A stretch of DNA of 64,000 bases from an uncultured Collinsella sp. (GTDB lineage: Bacteria; Actinomycetota; Coriobacteriia; Coriobacteriales; Coriobacteriaceae): NCBI GenBank assembly GCA_900541725.1, contig UQLB01000002.1, positions 62,001 to 126,000 on the forward strand, given 5' to 3'. Both the position numbers and the translations under genes were made by a program. Numbering within the stretch: the first letter of the stretch is position 1; each line of letters opens with the position of its first letter. The notes under the pieces are model-generated. The model saw only the letters and a program-made list of their open reading frames with translations. It had not been told where the DNA came from and searched no databases. Shown here in pieces: positions 15,701-23,718 of the stretch.

Positions 15701-15803
15701 CAAACAACCGTCTGCAATTCCCGTTTGAACCAGAGCTTTGCGTTCTGCCTATGGCCCTTACGGGTACAATATCCAAGATATTTTGACTGTTAGAAGGAGT
15801 CTC

Positions 15804-17111
15804 ATGACGGAGTCCTCTCAGCATACGTCTAAGCCCCAGGTCGAGGTTGAGGCCTCGGGCGGAGATGACAATAAGAGCGCACGCCGCGGCGCCATCTTTA
15901 TCGGCGTCGTGCTGGTAGGTTATATCGTCTATCTGGTGGTAACCGGGCAGATGGGGCAGTTCTGGGCCGCTATGTCGAGCGTCCAGGCGTCATGGCTCGT
16001 TGTCGCGTGTCTTTGCATGTTCATGTACCTGTTCTTTGGCATTGTGGCCTATGCGATCGCCGTCTGGCTCGATCCCAATTCGCCCGTCGGCATCCGCGAC
16101 CTGATCTCGGTCGAGGCGAGTGGCATCTTCTTTGGTAACCTGACGCCCATGATGATGGGCTCCACCCCGGCTCAAATCTATCGCCTGACCAAGGCCGGCC
16201 AAAACGTGGGCGAGGCCGGCGCCACGCAATTCACGCGTTTTATCGTGTACCAGTTTGGCCTCGTTGCCTGGGGCGCTATCCTACTGCTTGCTCGCATGCC
16301 GTTTTTTGCCGAGCGCTATGGCGACATGACGTTGCTGTGCGTCTTTAGCTTTGGTGGGCACTGCTGCATCTTGCTGGGCATCTTCGCCGTCGCGCTCATG
16401 CCTAAGACCGTCACGCGCGTCGCCCATTGCATCATCAATTGGCTTGAGCGCATTGGTGTCTCGGCCACTAAGATCGAGGGATGGCGCACGTTTGTCGATG
16501 GCGAGATCTACTCCTTCTCCGAGAAGTTCAAGCTTTCAGCCGGACATTTTTCTTCCATGCTGCTCACGGTGGTCATCACCATGCTGCAACTCGCGTTTTT
16601 CTATCTGGTGCCGTATTTCCTGATGCTTGCCTTTGGCCGCCACGAGGTCGACTTTTTCTCGGTCATGGCCGCGAGCGCCTTTGTCCAGCTGCTGAGCTCT
16701 GCGGTCCCCCTGCCCGGTGGAACTGGTGGCGCTGAGGGCGGCTTTGCATTGTTCTTGGGTCATTTCTTTGGGTCGGCTTCGACCGCCGGCTATCTGCTGT
16801 GGCGCCTCATTACGTTTATTGCGCCGACCATTTTGGCTGCGCCCCTGCTGGGACTTAAGAGCGCCCACAACGAGAGCATCCATGCGCGCTGGGATCGTGT
16901 GATGCGCAAGCTCGGCCGCACGCCTCAGACGCCCTCTGCGCCCACTATGCCGCACCCCACGAATGCTGTTACCGTTGATCCCAAGAAGCGCGCTCAGAAG
17001 GCTTCTGGGACCGCTAAGCCGGCTCATAAAGCCTATGTGCGCCAGACAGGCGATGGTATTCGCGTATCTCCGTCGGCACTCAATAAGAAGAAGCATCCCA
17101 AGTCGCAGTAG
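15804..17111 (+). CDS. YbhN/UPF0104 family integral membrane protein (flippase-like)
   Basis: A 435-residue protein of the lysylphosphatidylglycerol synthase transmembrane (AglD/UPF0104) family, without the soluble synthase domain. It has a hydrophilic N-terminus (about 30 residues), then eight or so hydrophobic segments. Family motifs include NLTPMMMGSTPAQIYRL and 'SAVPLPGGTGGAEGGFALFLGHF'. The C-terminal 70 residues are basic and Pro/Ala-rich, probably cytosolic. Members are thought to move lipids or lipid-linked molecules across the membrane; the substrate here is unknown. The ATG at 15804 follows GAAGGAG; the longer frame from 15738 is not used. Confidence 0.85.
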   Translation: MTESSQHTSKPQVEVEASGGDDNKSARRGAIFIGVVLVGYIVYLVVTGQMGQFWAAMSSVQASWLVVACLCMFMYLFFGIVAYAIAVWLDPNSPVGIRDLISVEASGIFFGNLTPMMMGSTPAQIYRLTKAGQNVGEAGATQFTRFIVYQFGLVAWGAILLLARMPFFAERYGDMTLLCVFSFGGHCCILLGIFAVALMPKTVTRVAHCIINWLERIGVSATKIEGWRTFVDGEIYSFSEKFKLSAGHFSSMLLTVVITMLQLAFFYLVPYFLMLAFGRHEVDFFSVMAASAFVQLLSSAVPLPGGTGGAEGGFALFLGHFFGSASTAGYLLWRLITFIAPTILAAPLLGLKSAHNESIHARWDRVMRKLGRTPQTPSAPTMPHPTNAVTVDPKKRAQKASGTAKPAHKAYVRQTGDGIRVSPSALNKKKHPKSQ

Positions 17112-17160
17112 GGCAGTCGTGCGTTCTTCATGATGCGGGGCATATTTGTGCTGTATGGGG

Positions 17161-17184
17161 GATAATCCTCTTACGTAGATTATC
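17161..17184. promoter_or_regulatory. Candidate TetR operator
   Basis: Inverted repeat GATAATC-N10-GATTATC lies 44 bases before the TetR-family start codon. The arrangement fits autoregulation, but no binding data are implied. Confidence 0.35.
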
Positions 17185-17227
17185 TCTCATCTGTTGATGA
17201 ATGCTTGCATATCGAAGGGACACGCCC

Positions 17228-17839
17228 ATGGCAACCAGCAAACCGCGTCTTGATCGTCGCATCATTCGCAGCCGTAATGCCATCCTTTCGGCTTTCGAGC
17301 GCCTGCTCATGGAAAAGCCGCTGGCAGACATTACGGTGAGTGCCATCGCGCGCGAGGCCAATGTCGACCGCAAGACCTTTTACGTTCACTTTGGTACGGT
17401 TGACGGCCTGCTCGATGCCATTGCCGTCGATGTGGTGGAGATGATTGTCGACTCGGTCGAGAAAACGCTTGCTTCTATGGACGGTGACACCAGCGAGCGC
17501 GCTCTTGGCGCGGCGGCGACCTTCTTTAAAACCGTTAATGAGGCACTGTGCAACAACTTAGTGCTCAATCGTCAGCTGATCGAGAATATTCCGCTCGATG
17601 ATTTCATGGCTCGTCTTCGTGCGCCGCTCGAACATGAGATTGCCGAGCGCGATCTGCTGCCCCAAGGTCTCAAGGACGAGATGTTCGACTACTATCTGGC
17701 GTTTTTGCTGTCGGGTATTATCGGTATCTATCGCACGTGGGCACTGTCTGACGGCTCGGTTCCTATCGAGCGCGTCTCTGAGGTCGCCAACGATCTGACT
17801 CTCAATGGTCTGTCGAGTCTGGAATCTCGCTTGGATTAG
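17228..17839 (+). CDS. TetR/AcrR family transcriptional regulator
   Basis: A 203-residue one-component regulator. The N-terminal TetR helix-turn-helix is plain: RRIIRSRNAILSAFERLL, then TVSAIAREANVDRKTFYVHF. The C-terminal ligand domain is not recognisable beyond the family level and resembles the TetR_C (AcrR-like, Gram-positive) group. The ATG at 17228 follows GAAGGGACACG. It is the last gene of normal composition before the cobalamin island. Its target cannot be assigned; the YbhN-type gene upstream or itself are the nearest options. Confidence 0.9.
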   Translation: MATSKPRLDRRIIRSRNAILSAFERLLMEKPLADITVSAIAREANVDRKTFYVHFGTVDGLLDAIAVDVVEMIVDSVEKTLASMDGDTSERALGAAATFFKTVNEALCNNLVLNRQLIENIPLDDFMARLRAPLEHEIAERDLLPQGLKDEMFDYYLAFLLSGIIGIYRTWALSDGSVPIERVSEVANDLTLNGLSSLESRLD

Positions 17840-17841
17840 GC

Positions 17842-17934
17842 CTAGTTGGGCTCGTCGGCGTGGAAATCCCTGTTCACGAGGTTCTCCGGCGCCTTGGAGA
17901 CCTCGCCGGTGTAGGAGCTGTAGCCTGAGGTTCC
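17842..17934 (-). pseudogene. IS3-family transposase fragment (left edge of cobalamin island)
   Basis: Thirty codons on the - strand, ending in TAG, read GYSSYTGEVSKAPENLVNRD followed by FHADEPN. This matches the conserved stretch of IS3-family OrfB that precedes the DDE domain (YSSYKGE...N...RDF.A..PN). Both sides are missing: an in-frame stop lies upstream and the DDE core is absent. The fragment sits exactly where GC content rises, between the TetR gene and the end of the ABC transporter operon. Confidence 0.7.
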
Positions 17935-17951
17935 TTAAAAGAAAGTCCAGT

Positions 17952-19268
17952 TTATTCTTCCCACTCCAAATGGGAATCCTCCGATGCGCCTTCGCATACT
18001 CGCATGACCTCGATACCATGCGAGCGTGCGAACTCGACGAGTTCTGCGTTGCGGGCGTTTATGGTGCCGAAGGCGGAGGGGCACACGATAAGGCGCGCGC
18101 AGTGGACGAGGAGCTCTTTGGCGCGGGCTATGGTTTTATCCCCGATCGGCTCGAAGGCGCGCTCGGCCACGCATTCCGTCGCCAGGTCGCGCGCGAGCTC
18201 GCAGTCGATGTCCCCTTCGTGCAGAACGCCCGCGTAGAACGCCTTGCCCTGTCGGATGAGCTGGCGAAACACAGCCGACCCCGTACCTGCGCCAGCGATG
18301 ACGAACGTGTGCGCATCGCCGTGTGGGCGCCCAATTTCCACGCTGCCGAAGCGCTCGTTGAAGGTGCCATGTTTAAGGCCGTAGAGCTCGCCAATCGTCT
18401 CGCGCGTGAATATGTCCTCGGGTGCGCCGGCGCGGAAGACCCGGCCGTCCTTCACGCAAATCACCTTGTCGGCGCTTTTCTGCGCGAGCTCGAGTTCGTG
18501 GATGGACATGATGATAGCCACATTCCGCGATTTCGCAAGGTGGCGAAGTATTCGCAGCAGGTCGATCTGGTAGCGGATATCGAGATACGACGTGGGCTCG
18601 TCGAGCACGAGCACGCGCGGATCCTGCGCGATGGCGCGTGCGAGCATGACGCGCTGGCGTTGCCCGTCGCTTATCTGCATGAAGTCGCGCTCGGCGAGCT
18701 CTTCCACATGTGCGGTTTTCATGGCCTCGTCGACCCGACTATGGTCGTCGGGCGAGAGTGTGCCCATTCGCCCGGTGTAGGGATGCCTTCCCGCCTCTAC
18801 GATATCGCGGCAGGTGAGGAGCTCGGTCCGGGGGCGATCTGTCAGCATAACGGCAAGGTTCCTTGCGAACTCCGCCGTCTTCCATCGGGAAATCTCCCGC
18901 CCGTCGAGCTCGACCGCGCCGGCAAGCGGTGCCAGATGGCGTGTGATGGTTTTCAAGATGGTCGACTTGCCCGAGCCGTTCGGCCCGATGAGCGCCACGA
19001 CGTCGCCCGCGCGAACCTCCAGATCGACGCCTTCGACTACGACCTTCTTGTCGTAGCCCGCCGACAGGTCGCTTATGCGGAAAAGCGGCGCTCCGTCAGC
19101 CTGCGTTTCGACCGGGGTTTCGAGGTTCGACTCCGCTCGAAGGAGGCGTTCCGCACGCAGTTCCGCACGAGCCGAAAGTGTCTTCTGGCGCTTTCGTGCG
19201 AGCTCAGGACTGTCTAAGCATGGAATGTCCCCTCCGAGCGTTTTGGGCCGCGGCACGAATTCCCCCAT
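17952..19268 (-). CDS. ABC transporter ATPase (FecE/BtuD-like) with extra C-terminal domain
   Basis: A 438-residue protein powering a corrinoid/heme/siderophore-type importer. About 60 basic N-terminal residues of unknown role precede the ATPase domain (residues about 62-290): Walker A GPNGSGKST, signature 'ISDGQRQRVMLARAIA' and Walker B RVLVLDEPTSYLD. Family members are normally about 260 residues. The extra C-terminal 120 or so residues include FVIAGAGTGSAVFRQLIRQG and VLHEGDIDCELARDLA, and look like a small Rossmann-like domain that I recognise only as occurring fused to some FecE proteins. The start directly abuts the permease stop. It is the last gene of the riboswitch-led operon. Confidence 0.85.
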   Translation of the reverse strand: MGEFVPRPKTLGGDIPCLDSPELARKRQKTLSARAELRAERLLRAESNLETPVETQADGAPLFRISDLSAGYDKKVVVEGVDLEVRAGDVVALIGPNGSGKSTILKTITRHLAPLAGAVELDGREISRWKTAEFARNLAVMLTDRPRTELLTCRDIVEAGRHPYTGRMGTLSPDDHSRVDEAMKTAHVEELAERDFMQISDGQRQRVMLARAIAQDPRVLVLDEPTSYLDIRYQIDLLRILRHLAKSRNVAIIMSIHELELAQKSADKVICVKDGRVFRAGAPEDIFTRETIGELYGLKHGTFNERFGSVEIGRPHGDAHTFVIAGAGTGSAVFRQLIRQGKAFYAGVLHEGDIDCELARDLATECVAERAFEPIGDKTIARAKELLVHCARLIVCPSAFGTINARNAELVEFARSHGIEVMRVCEGASEDSHLEWEE

Positions 19269-20321
19269 CTACCTCACTCGCTTCTTCAGCATGAGCGCGA
19301 TAACCACCGGCGCGCCGAAGATGGCAGTGACGGCGCTGATGGAAAGCTCGACGGGAGAGAACAGCGTGCGCGCGATCAAATCGCAACCCGCGCAGAAGAT
19401 GGCGCCTCCCAAGAAGCACGCAGGAATCACGCGGATGGGCTTCGACGACTTCAGCGCCGACTTCACGAGATGCGGAACCGCGATGCCTACGAACGACACC
19501 GGACCAGCGAACGCGGTCACGCAGGCGGAGAGCATGCTCGCTAGAAGGACGAGCACCACGCGGAAGCGTGCGACGTTCACGCCGACGCTTTTCGCGTAGG
19601 CTTCTCCCAGCTGGAAGGCGGAAAGGGGCTTCGATATCGCGAATACGCATGCGCTCACGGTGATCACCACGACCACGATGACCGCGATGTCGTCCCAGCT
19701 CGAACCCGAGAAGCTACCCAAAGACCAGTTGTGCAGGTTCACGATGGACTGGTCGTCGGCGAAGGCGATGAGAAAGTTCGTCGCCGCCGAGCAGATGTAT
19801 CCCACCATGACGCCCGCCACGATGAGCATGGCCATGGAACTTATGCGCCGTGCGATGAGGAGCACGAAGCCGATGGTGATAAGCGATCCCAGAAACGCTG
19901 CGGCCACCATGGCCGGCGAGGACATGGCCTGGTTCGCGCCCAGAAGCACGATCATCGTAAGCGCGACGACGAACTTTGCGCCCGAGGAGACGCCCAAGAT
20001 GAACGGGTCGGCGATGGGGTTGTTGAAAAACGTCTGCAGCAGGAACCCGGAGAGCGAAAGTGCCCCGCCGAGAAGCACGGCTGAAAGCACGCGCGGCAGG
20101 CGAATCTCCCAGATGACTTGGCTTTCCATGGAATTGGCCGCGCCGCCCGAAAGGATGCCGGGGATGTGGTCTGCGGGCACGAGCACGCTCCCGATGCACA
20201 GGTTGGCCCCGACGAGCACGATGAGGACAACAGCGAGCAGCGCCGTCACGACGCGACACCGCGCGGCGCGTCGTGATTCGTCGTATGTCATGGAAAGCCG
20301 GCTTCTCATGACGCTAGCCAA
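19269..20321 (-). CDS. FecCD/BtuC-family ABC transporter permease
   Basis: A membrane permease of 350 residues with about ten hydrophobic segments. Family motifs include IRLPRVLSAVLLGGALSLSG, NPIADPFILGVSSGA and 'GPVSFVGIAVPHLVK'. It overlaps the substrate-binding protein gene by eight bases. Together with that gene and the ATPase it forms a complete importer. The cobalamin riboswitch upstream and the cobalamin genes next door suggest a corrinoid substrate (cobalamin or cobinamide). The FecCD family also carries heme and ferric siderophores, so this is not proven. Confidence 0.92.
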   Translation of the reverse strand: MASVMRSRLSMTYDESRRAARCRVVTALLAVVLIVLVGANLCIGSVLVPADHIPGILSGGAANSMESQVIWEIRLPRVLSAVLLGGALSLSGFLLQTFFNNPIADPFILGVSSGAKFVVALTMIVLLGANQAMSSPAMVAAAFLGSLITIGFVLLIARRISSMAMLIVAGVMVGYICSAATNFLIAFADDQSIVNLHNWSLGSFSGSSWDDIAVIVVVVITVSACVFAISKPLSAFQLGEAYAKSVGVNVARFRVVLVLLASMLSACVTAFAGPVSFVGIAVPHLVKSALKSSKPIRVIPACFLGGAIFCAGCDLIARTLFSPVELSISAVTAIFGAPVVIALMLKKRVR

Positions 20322-21885
20322 GCTTCCTCAGATAATGGAAGTCGCTTGCGTCATCGCCGGTGAACGCCCCGTGCAGCTCGTCGATAATGTCGGCGGTAGA
20401 AGTCATCTGCTGGTACATGTCGGCGCTTGTGACCCAGACGTTGCCGTTCTTTACAGCTTTGAACTGCGACAATAGCGCGTTTTTGCCTACGAAGTCTTTC
20501 AAGGTGGCAACCGATTCGTCGATGGTGCCGTTGTAGACGATGATGTCGGCATCCTTCGCCGTCGCGTAGAAGCGCTCCATTTCGAGCGTTACTGACGAAC
20601 CTGACGTCGACGCCGTCTGCGCGTCATCGAGCGCGTAGTTGCCGCCTGCAAGCTCGATCATCTGCGCCACGTAGTCGCCCGCCCGCCGCGTGACGGCGGC
20701 CCCGTTCGAGTTAATGTAGAAATACGCCACGGTTTTACCTGACGACGCGAGCCTCGACGTTTGCTCGACGCGGGCCTTCTGCTCGTTGAACAGGTGCGCG
20801 GCCTCGTCTTCCTTGTCGAACAGGACGCCGAAAAGCTTAATCCACTCGACGCGCCCGAGTGCTTCGGGCTCGCTCGACGACTGTTCGGTGAGCACGACGA
20901 GCCCGAGCTTCTGCAGCTTTTCCTTCACATCGGGCGTGTGGTTGATCATGGTGTTCTCGATGGCGAGCGTGCAGCGCGAGGCCGATATTCGCTCGTAGTC
21001 GGGCGCGCTGTACTTGCCGCCGTAGGCGATCGCCCCACTTTCGAGTGCGCTTTTGAAGCCCGCGACCGAGCAATCGTCGGCCTTCGTGCCCGACATGAGG
21101 ATGTTGTCGTTCGCATCGAGCGCGTCGACCAGGCACATCGTCGCCGACGACACGAGGTACACCTTGTTGGCGGGACGCCTTATGACCGCGATGTCGGAGC
21201 TCAACCCATCAGGTACCTTCGCATCTTGCGGTACCACGAGGAAGCGCTCCCCGTTCGAAATGCAGATAAGCCGCAGGCCGCCTTCGTACTCGTCGACAGT
21301 GAAGTGCTCGGCGTATTCAAGCTGAAGCGCCCCCGTCGGCTCCCAGCCGCAGCCCAAATCGGCGTTGTGGAAGTCGGCCGCGGCGCTTGAAGCCGTTCCC
21401 GCAGGGGAGCCGCCGCTTGCATCGTCGCCCGATTTCTCCTTCATGGTGGATGAGTCGAAGTGGAGCGTGTAGTCGATGGTGTGCGGCGTCGACATGGCGA
21501 CGGTCTCGGCCGACACGGCGATGTCCTCGTCGAGCGTGACGGGTATCTCGAACGTGGAGTTGCCGCCGTCGTTTACGGGCGCGTAGTCCACGCCGTTGAC
21601 GGTCATTTTGTCGTAGTTCGAACTCGACCAGGTGATGGTCGCGGTGTAGGTGTCGCCATCCTTCACAATTGTGGTGGGTGAGGCGATGCTTGCGCGCCCT
21701 GACCCGCCGGAGAGCGAGACGCTCACAGTGTATTCCTGAGAGCCTGCCGTGCCACCGGTCGCGTTCGGGCTCGCACTGCACCCCGCGAAGGGAAGCGCGA
21801 ACAGGGCGACGAGAACGCAGGCGATCGCGCGCACCGCGATGCTGCGACGCTTCCTGCTTTCCCCCTTGGGAAGAATCGACCGCAT
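20314..21885 (-). CDS. ABC transporter substrate-binding lipoprotein with extra N-terminal domain
   Basis: A 523-residue lipoprotein: signal peptide with lipobox FAGC (Cys36), then two parts. Residues about 45-160 form a beta-rich domain (DGDTYTATITWSSSNYDKMT, later LDEDIAVSAETVAM) that resembles the domain of the next upstream lipoprotein. The C-terminal part is a class III periplasmic-binding protein (BtuF/FhuD-like), with segments VYLVSSATMCLVDALDAND, 'VEWIKLFGVLFDKE' and 'LLSQFKAVKNGNVWVTSAD'. At 523 residues it is much longer than the usual 300-350. It captures the importer substrate outside the membrane. Confidence 0.85.
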   Translation of the reverse strand: MRSILPKGESRKRRSIAVRAIACVLVALFALPFAGCSASPNATGGTAGSQEYTVSVSLSGGSGRASIASPTTIVKDGDTYTATITWSSSNYDKMTVNGVDYAPVNDGGNSTFEIPVTLDEDIAVSAETVAMSTPHTIDYTLHFDSSTMKEKSGDDASGGSPAGTASSAAADFHNADLGCGWEPTGALQLEYAEHFTVDEYEGGLRLICISNGERFLVVPQDAKVPDGLSSDIAVIRRPANKVYLVSSATMCLVDALDANDNILMSGTKADDCSVAGFKSALESGAIAYGGKYSAPDYERISASRCTLAIENTMINHTPDVKEKLQKLGLVVLTEQSSSEPEALGRVEWIKLFGVLFDKEDEAAHLFNEQKARVEQTSRLASSGKTVAYFYINSNGAAVTRRAGDYVAQMIELAGGNYALDDAQTASTSGSSVTLEMERFYATAKDADIIVYNGTIDESVATLKDFVGKNALLSQFKAVKNGNVWVTSADMYQQMTSTADIIDELHGAFTGDDASDFHYLRKLG

Positions 21886-21889
21886 GGCG

Positions 21890-22423
21890 TTACTTCAGTG
21901 CGTCGGCGCGCAGATCGACGCCGGCGGATTCGAACACGAGCGTGCGGTCGTACCACTGCTCTTTTCTAATACTCCACGCGGCGCAGGCGGTGTCCTCGTC
22001 GAGCGCTTCAACGGGCGCGTCGTAGGTGTACTTGCCTTCCGCGTTTTCCACATAGGGGATGAAGTCGGCCTCGCTCGCGGCGGCAGCCTCGTCGCCCGTG
22101 CCCATGAAGAGCTTGCCGTAGCCCGTGCCGGAAAGCGTCATCACGCAGTGCATGGAGCCGTTTTCCACGATGAGCTGGGCGTCCACAATCCTGAACATGT
22201 TCGAGCTGGAATCTACGGTGATCGGATAGGTGCCGTCGGCCACCTTGTCGGCGGTGATGGGGGCAGCGCTTGCGCCCTCGGGCGCATCGGCCGCCTGTTC
22301 GGTCTTTTCCTGGGAATCGGCATCGCTTGCCTTTGCGCTGTCGATTGAATTTCCGCCGCAGCCGGCGAGCGAGAACGCGAAAAGCGCCGCTGACAGGGCG
22401 AAGGCGAGGGTTTTCTTCAACAT
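21890..22423 (-). CDS. Small lipoprotein sharing a domain with the adjacent substrate-binding protein
   Basis: A 177-residue lipoprotein with signal MLKKTLAFALSAALFAFSLA and lipobox Cys22. An acidic linker is followed by one domain: KVADGTYPITVDSSSNMFRI, HCVMTLSGTGYGKLFMGT and 'APVEALDEDTACAAWSI'. The neighbouring substrate-binding protein has the same order of motifs in its N-terminus, so both probably carry one homologous ligand- or partner-binding module. The precise family is not recognised. The ATG at 22423 is preceded by AAAGGA; an upstream in-frame ATG at 22498 lies within the intergenic hairpin. Four bases separate it from the substrate-binding protein gene. Confidence 0.75.
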   Translation of the reverse strand: MLKKTLAFALSAALFAFSLAGCGGNSIDSAKASDADSQEKTEQAADAPEGASAAPITADKVADGTYPITVDSSSNMFRIVDAQLIVENGSMHCVMTLSGTGYGKLFMGTGDEAAAASEADFIPYVENAEGKYTYDAPVEALDEDTACAAWSIRKEQWYDRTLVFESAGVDLRADALK

Positions 22424-22486
22424 GGAGGGGGTTCCTTTCAATCGCTTCGACCGCCCGCGCCGTGCGGTGGGCGGGCGGGATGCGAA

Positions 22487-22533
22487 TGCAACGGGCATGC
22501 GCCGTCAGTCGGGGAAGGCGCATGCCCGTTGCA
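22487..22533. other. 17-bp perfect hairpin between cbiK and the lipoprotein gene
   Basis: Arms TGCAACGGGCATGCGCC (22487-22503) and their exact complement (22517-22533) surround a 13-base loop. There is no T-run on either side. It may protect or separate the cbiK message from the downstream transporter message, or cause partial termination. Confidence 0.7.
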
Positions 22534-22568
22534 CGGGGACGCGACCGGCGCCCCCGTGCGCGGCGAGT

Positions 22569-23495
22569 TTACAGCTTGGCGATGGCGTCGTCCACGTGCG
22601 CGACGTAGATGTCGTCGACCGCGACGTTCTGTCCCAGACCCTGGAGCAGGCACGTCACTTCGAAGCCGGCGGCCACGAACTTCGCAGCCCAGCTGTCGGG
22701 GTCGGTCTCGTCTGCCATGTCGTTGTTCGCGTGGTCGCCCGCGACCACCATGAACGGCGCGAGCACGGCCTTCTTGTAGCCTGCGGCGCTCGCGGCGGCG
22801 ATAACATCCTCGCAGGTCGGTTCAGCCTCGACGGTTCCGACGAAGAACTGCGTCAAGCCCTCGTTCTTAAACACTTCCTGCATCTTGGCATAGTCGGCGT
22901 TGGAATCGGCTTCGGTGCCGTGGCCCATGAGGCACAGCGCCGTCTTGCCGTCGTCGAAGGACGCCATGTTCTCCTTAATGGCTGCGGCCACCTTCTTGTA
23001 GTCGTCGTCGGAGGTGAGCAGCGGGTCGCCGAGCGAGATCTTGTCGAACTTGTCAGCGTACTTGTCGAGCTCGTCTTTCACGTCGGCGTATTCCAGGCCA
23101 GCCATGAGATGCGTCGGCTGCACGACGATTTCCTTCACGCCGTCTTCCACGCAGCGGTCGAGCGCCTCGGTCATGTTGTCGATCGTGATGCCGTCGCGCT
23201 TCTTCAGCTTGTCGATGATGATCTGCGCGGTGAAGGCGCGGCGGATGTCGTAGTCCTGCCAGTACTTCTCGCGGATAGCGTCTTCGATGGCGCCGATGGT
23301 GATGTGGCGCGAGTCGTTGTAGCTCGTGCCGAAGCTCGTGACGAGGATGACCGGCTTCACGGCCTTCTCCTTTTCGCTCGATTTCTCGGAACTCGCGGAG
23401 GTGTTGGAGCAGCCCGCGAGCGCGACTCCGGCGAGCGCGACGGCTCCGGTTGCCGCGGCGCTCATGAAGCCGCGGCGTGACATCTGTTCGGACAT
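22569..23495 (-). CDS. cbiK: Exported CbiK-type sirohydrochlorin cobaltochelatase (Tat lipoprotein)
   Basis: CbiK inserts Co2+ into sirohydrochlorin in anaerobic cobalamin synthesis. The 308-residue protein carries the expected catalytic positions: His129 (QPTHLM), Glu223/Glu225 (GTVEAEPT) and His255 (VAGDHANND). Unlike the cytosolic enzyme it starts with a twin-arginine signal (SRRGFM at residues 6-11) and a lipobox ending at Cys29 (ALAGC), followed by a Ser/Glu/Lys linker. It should be anchored outside the membrane. A periplasmic CbiK linked to heme or iron handling is known in Desulfovibrio. The gene is first in the riboswitch-led operon; ATG 23495 follows AGGAAAGGA. It may serve metal or tetrapyrrole uptake rather than de novo synthesis. 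Confidence 0.88.
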   Translation of the reverse strand: MSEQMSRRGFMSAAATGAVALAGVALAGCSNTSASSEKSSEKEKAVKPVILVTSFGTSYNDSRHITIGAIEDAIREKYWQDYDIRRAFTAQIIIDKLKKRDGITIDNMTEALDRCVEDGVKEIVVQPTHLMAGLEYADVKDELDKYADKFDKISLGDPLLTSDDDYKKVAAAIKENMASFDDGKTALCLMGHGTEADSNADYAKMQEVFKNEGLTQFFVGTVEAEPTCEDVIAAASAAGYKKAVLAPFMVVAGDHANNDMADETDPDSWAAKFVAAGFEVTCLLQGLGQNVAVDDIYVAHVDDAIAKL

Positions 23496-23611
23496 GGTTT
23501 TTCCTTTCCTCGGTTTGCCGGTCCCCCGGCGACAGTTGCTTGTCGGCACAAGCGAAAGAAAAGCGCACCCCTCGGGGTTCACAAGGAGCTAACGCCACGG
23601 CGATGCCGTGA

Positions 23612-23718
23612 GGAAAAGGCGAAGCAGTCTGGCTTGGGGCGTGAGGCGGTTCGCCCGCGCGTCCTATACAGTAATGTCCCTTGCCCAGGATTCCCACCTG
23701 GTTCCCTCCGCAAGCCAG
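23612..23718 (-). ncRNA. Cobalamin riboswitch (B12 element)
   Basis: Read on the - strand, the leader of cbiK has the conserved parts in order: GGGAACCAGGTGGGAATCC, then GGGACATTACTGTA, a variable hairpin, and CAAGCCAGACTGC at the end. These match the cobalamin riboswitch consensus (GGTG-AATCC core, ACTGT box, AGCCAGA closing box). A short stem CACGGC/GCCGTG follows at about 23595-23610 and may be the expression platform. It should lower expression of the chelatase and importer genes when adenosylcobalamin is plentiful. Confidence 0.85.

Noticed and set aside
15475..15786. Open frames on both strands over the tRNA-Glu pair
   Set aside because: They translate the duplicated tRNA genes (repeated ARSSSGLGRRPLKA); these are RNA genes, not coding sequence.
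17805..19217. 470-residue + strand open frame opposite the importer ATPase
   Set aside because: The - strand frame has all ABC ATPase motifs; the + frame has none and starts inside the TetR gene.
22230..23480. 416-residue + strand open frame opposite cbiK
   Set aside because: It is antisense to the clearly conserved CbiK and runs through the intergenic hairpin.
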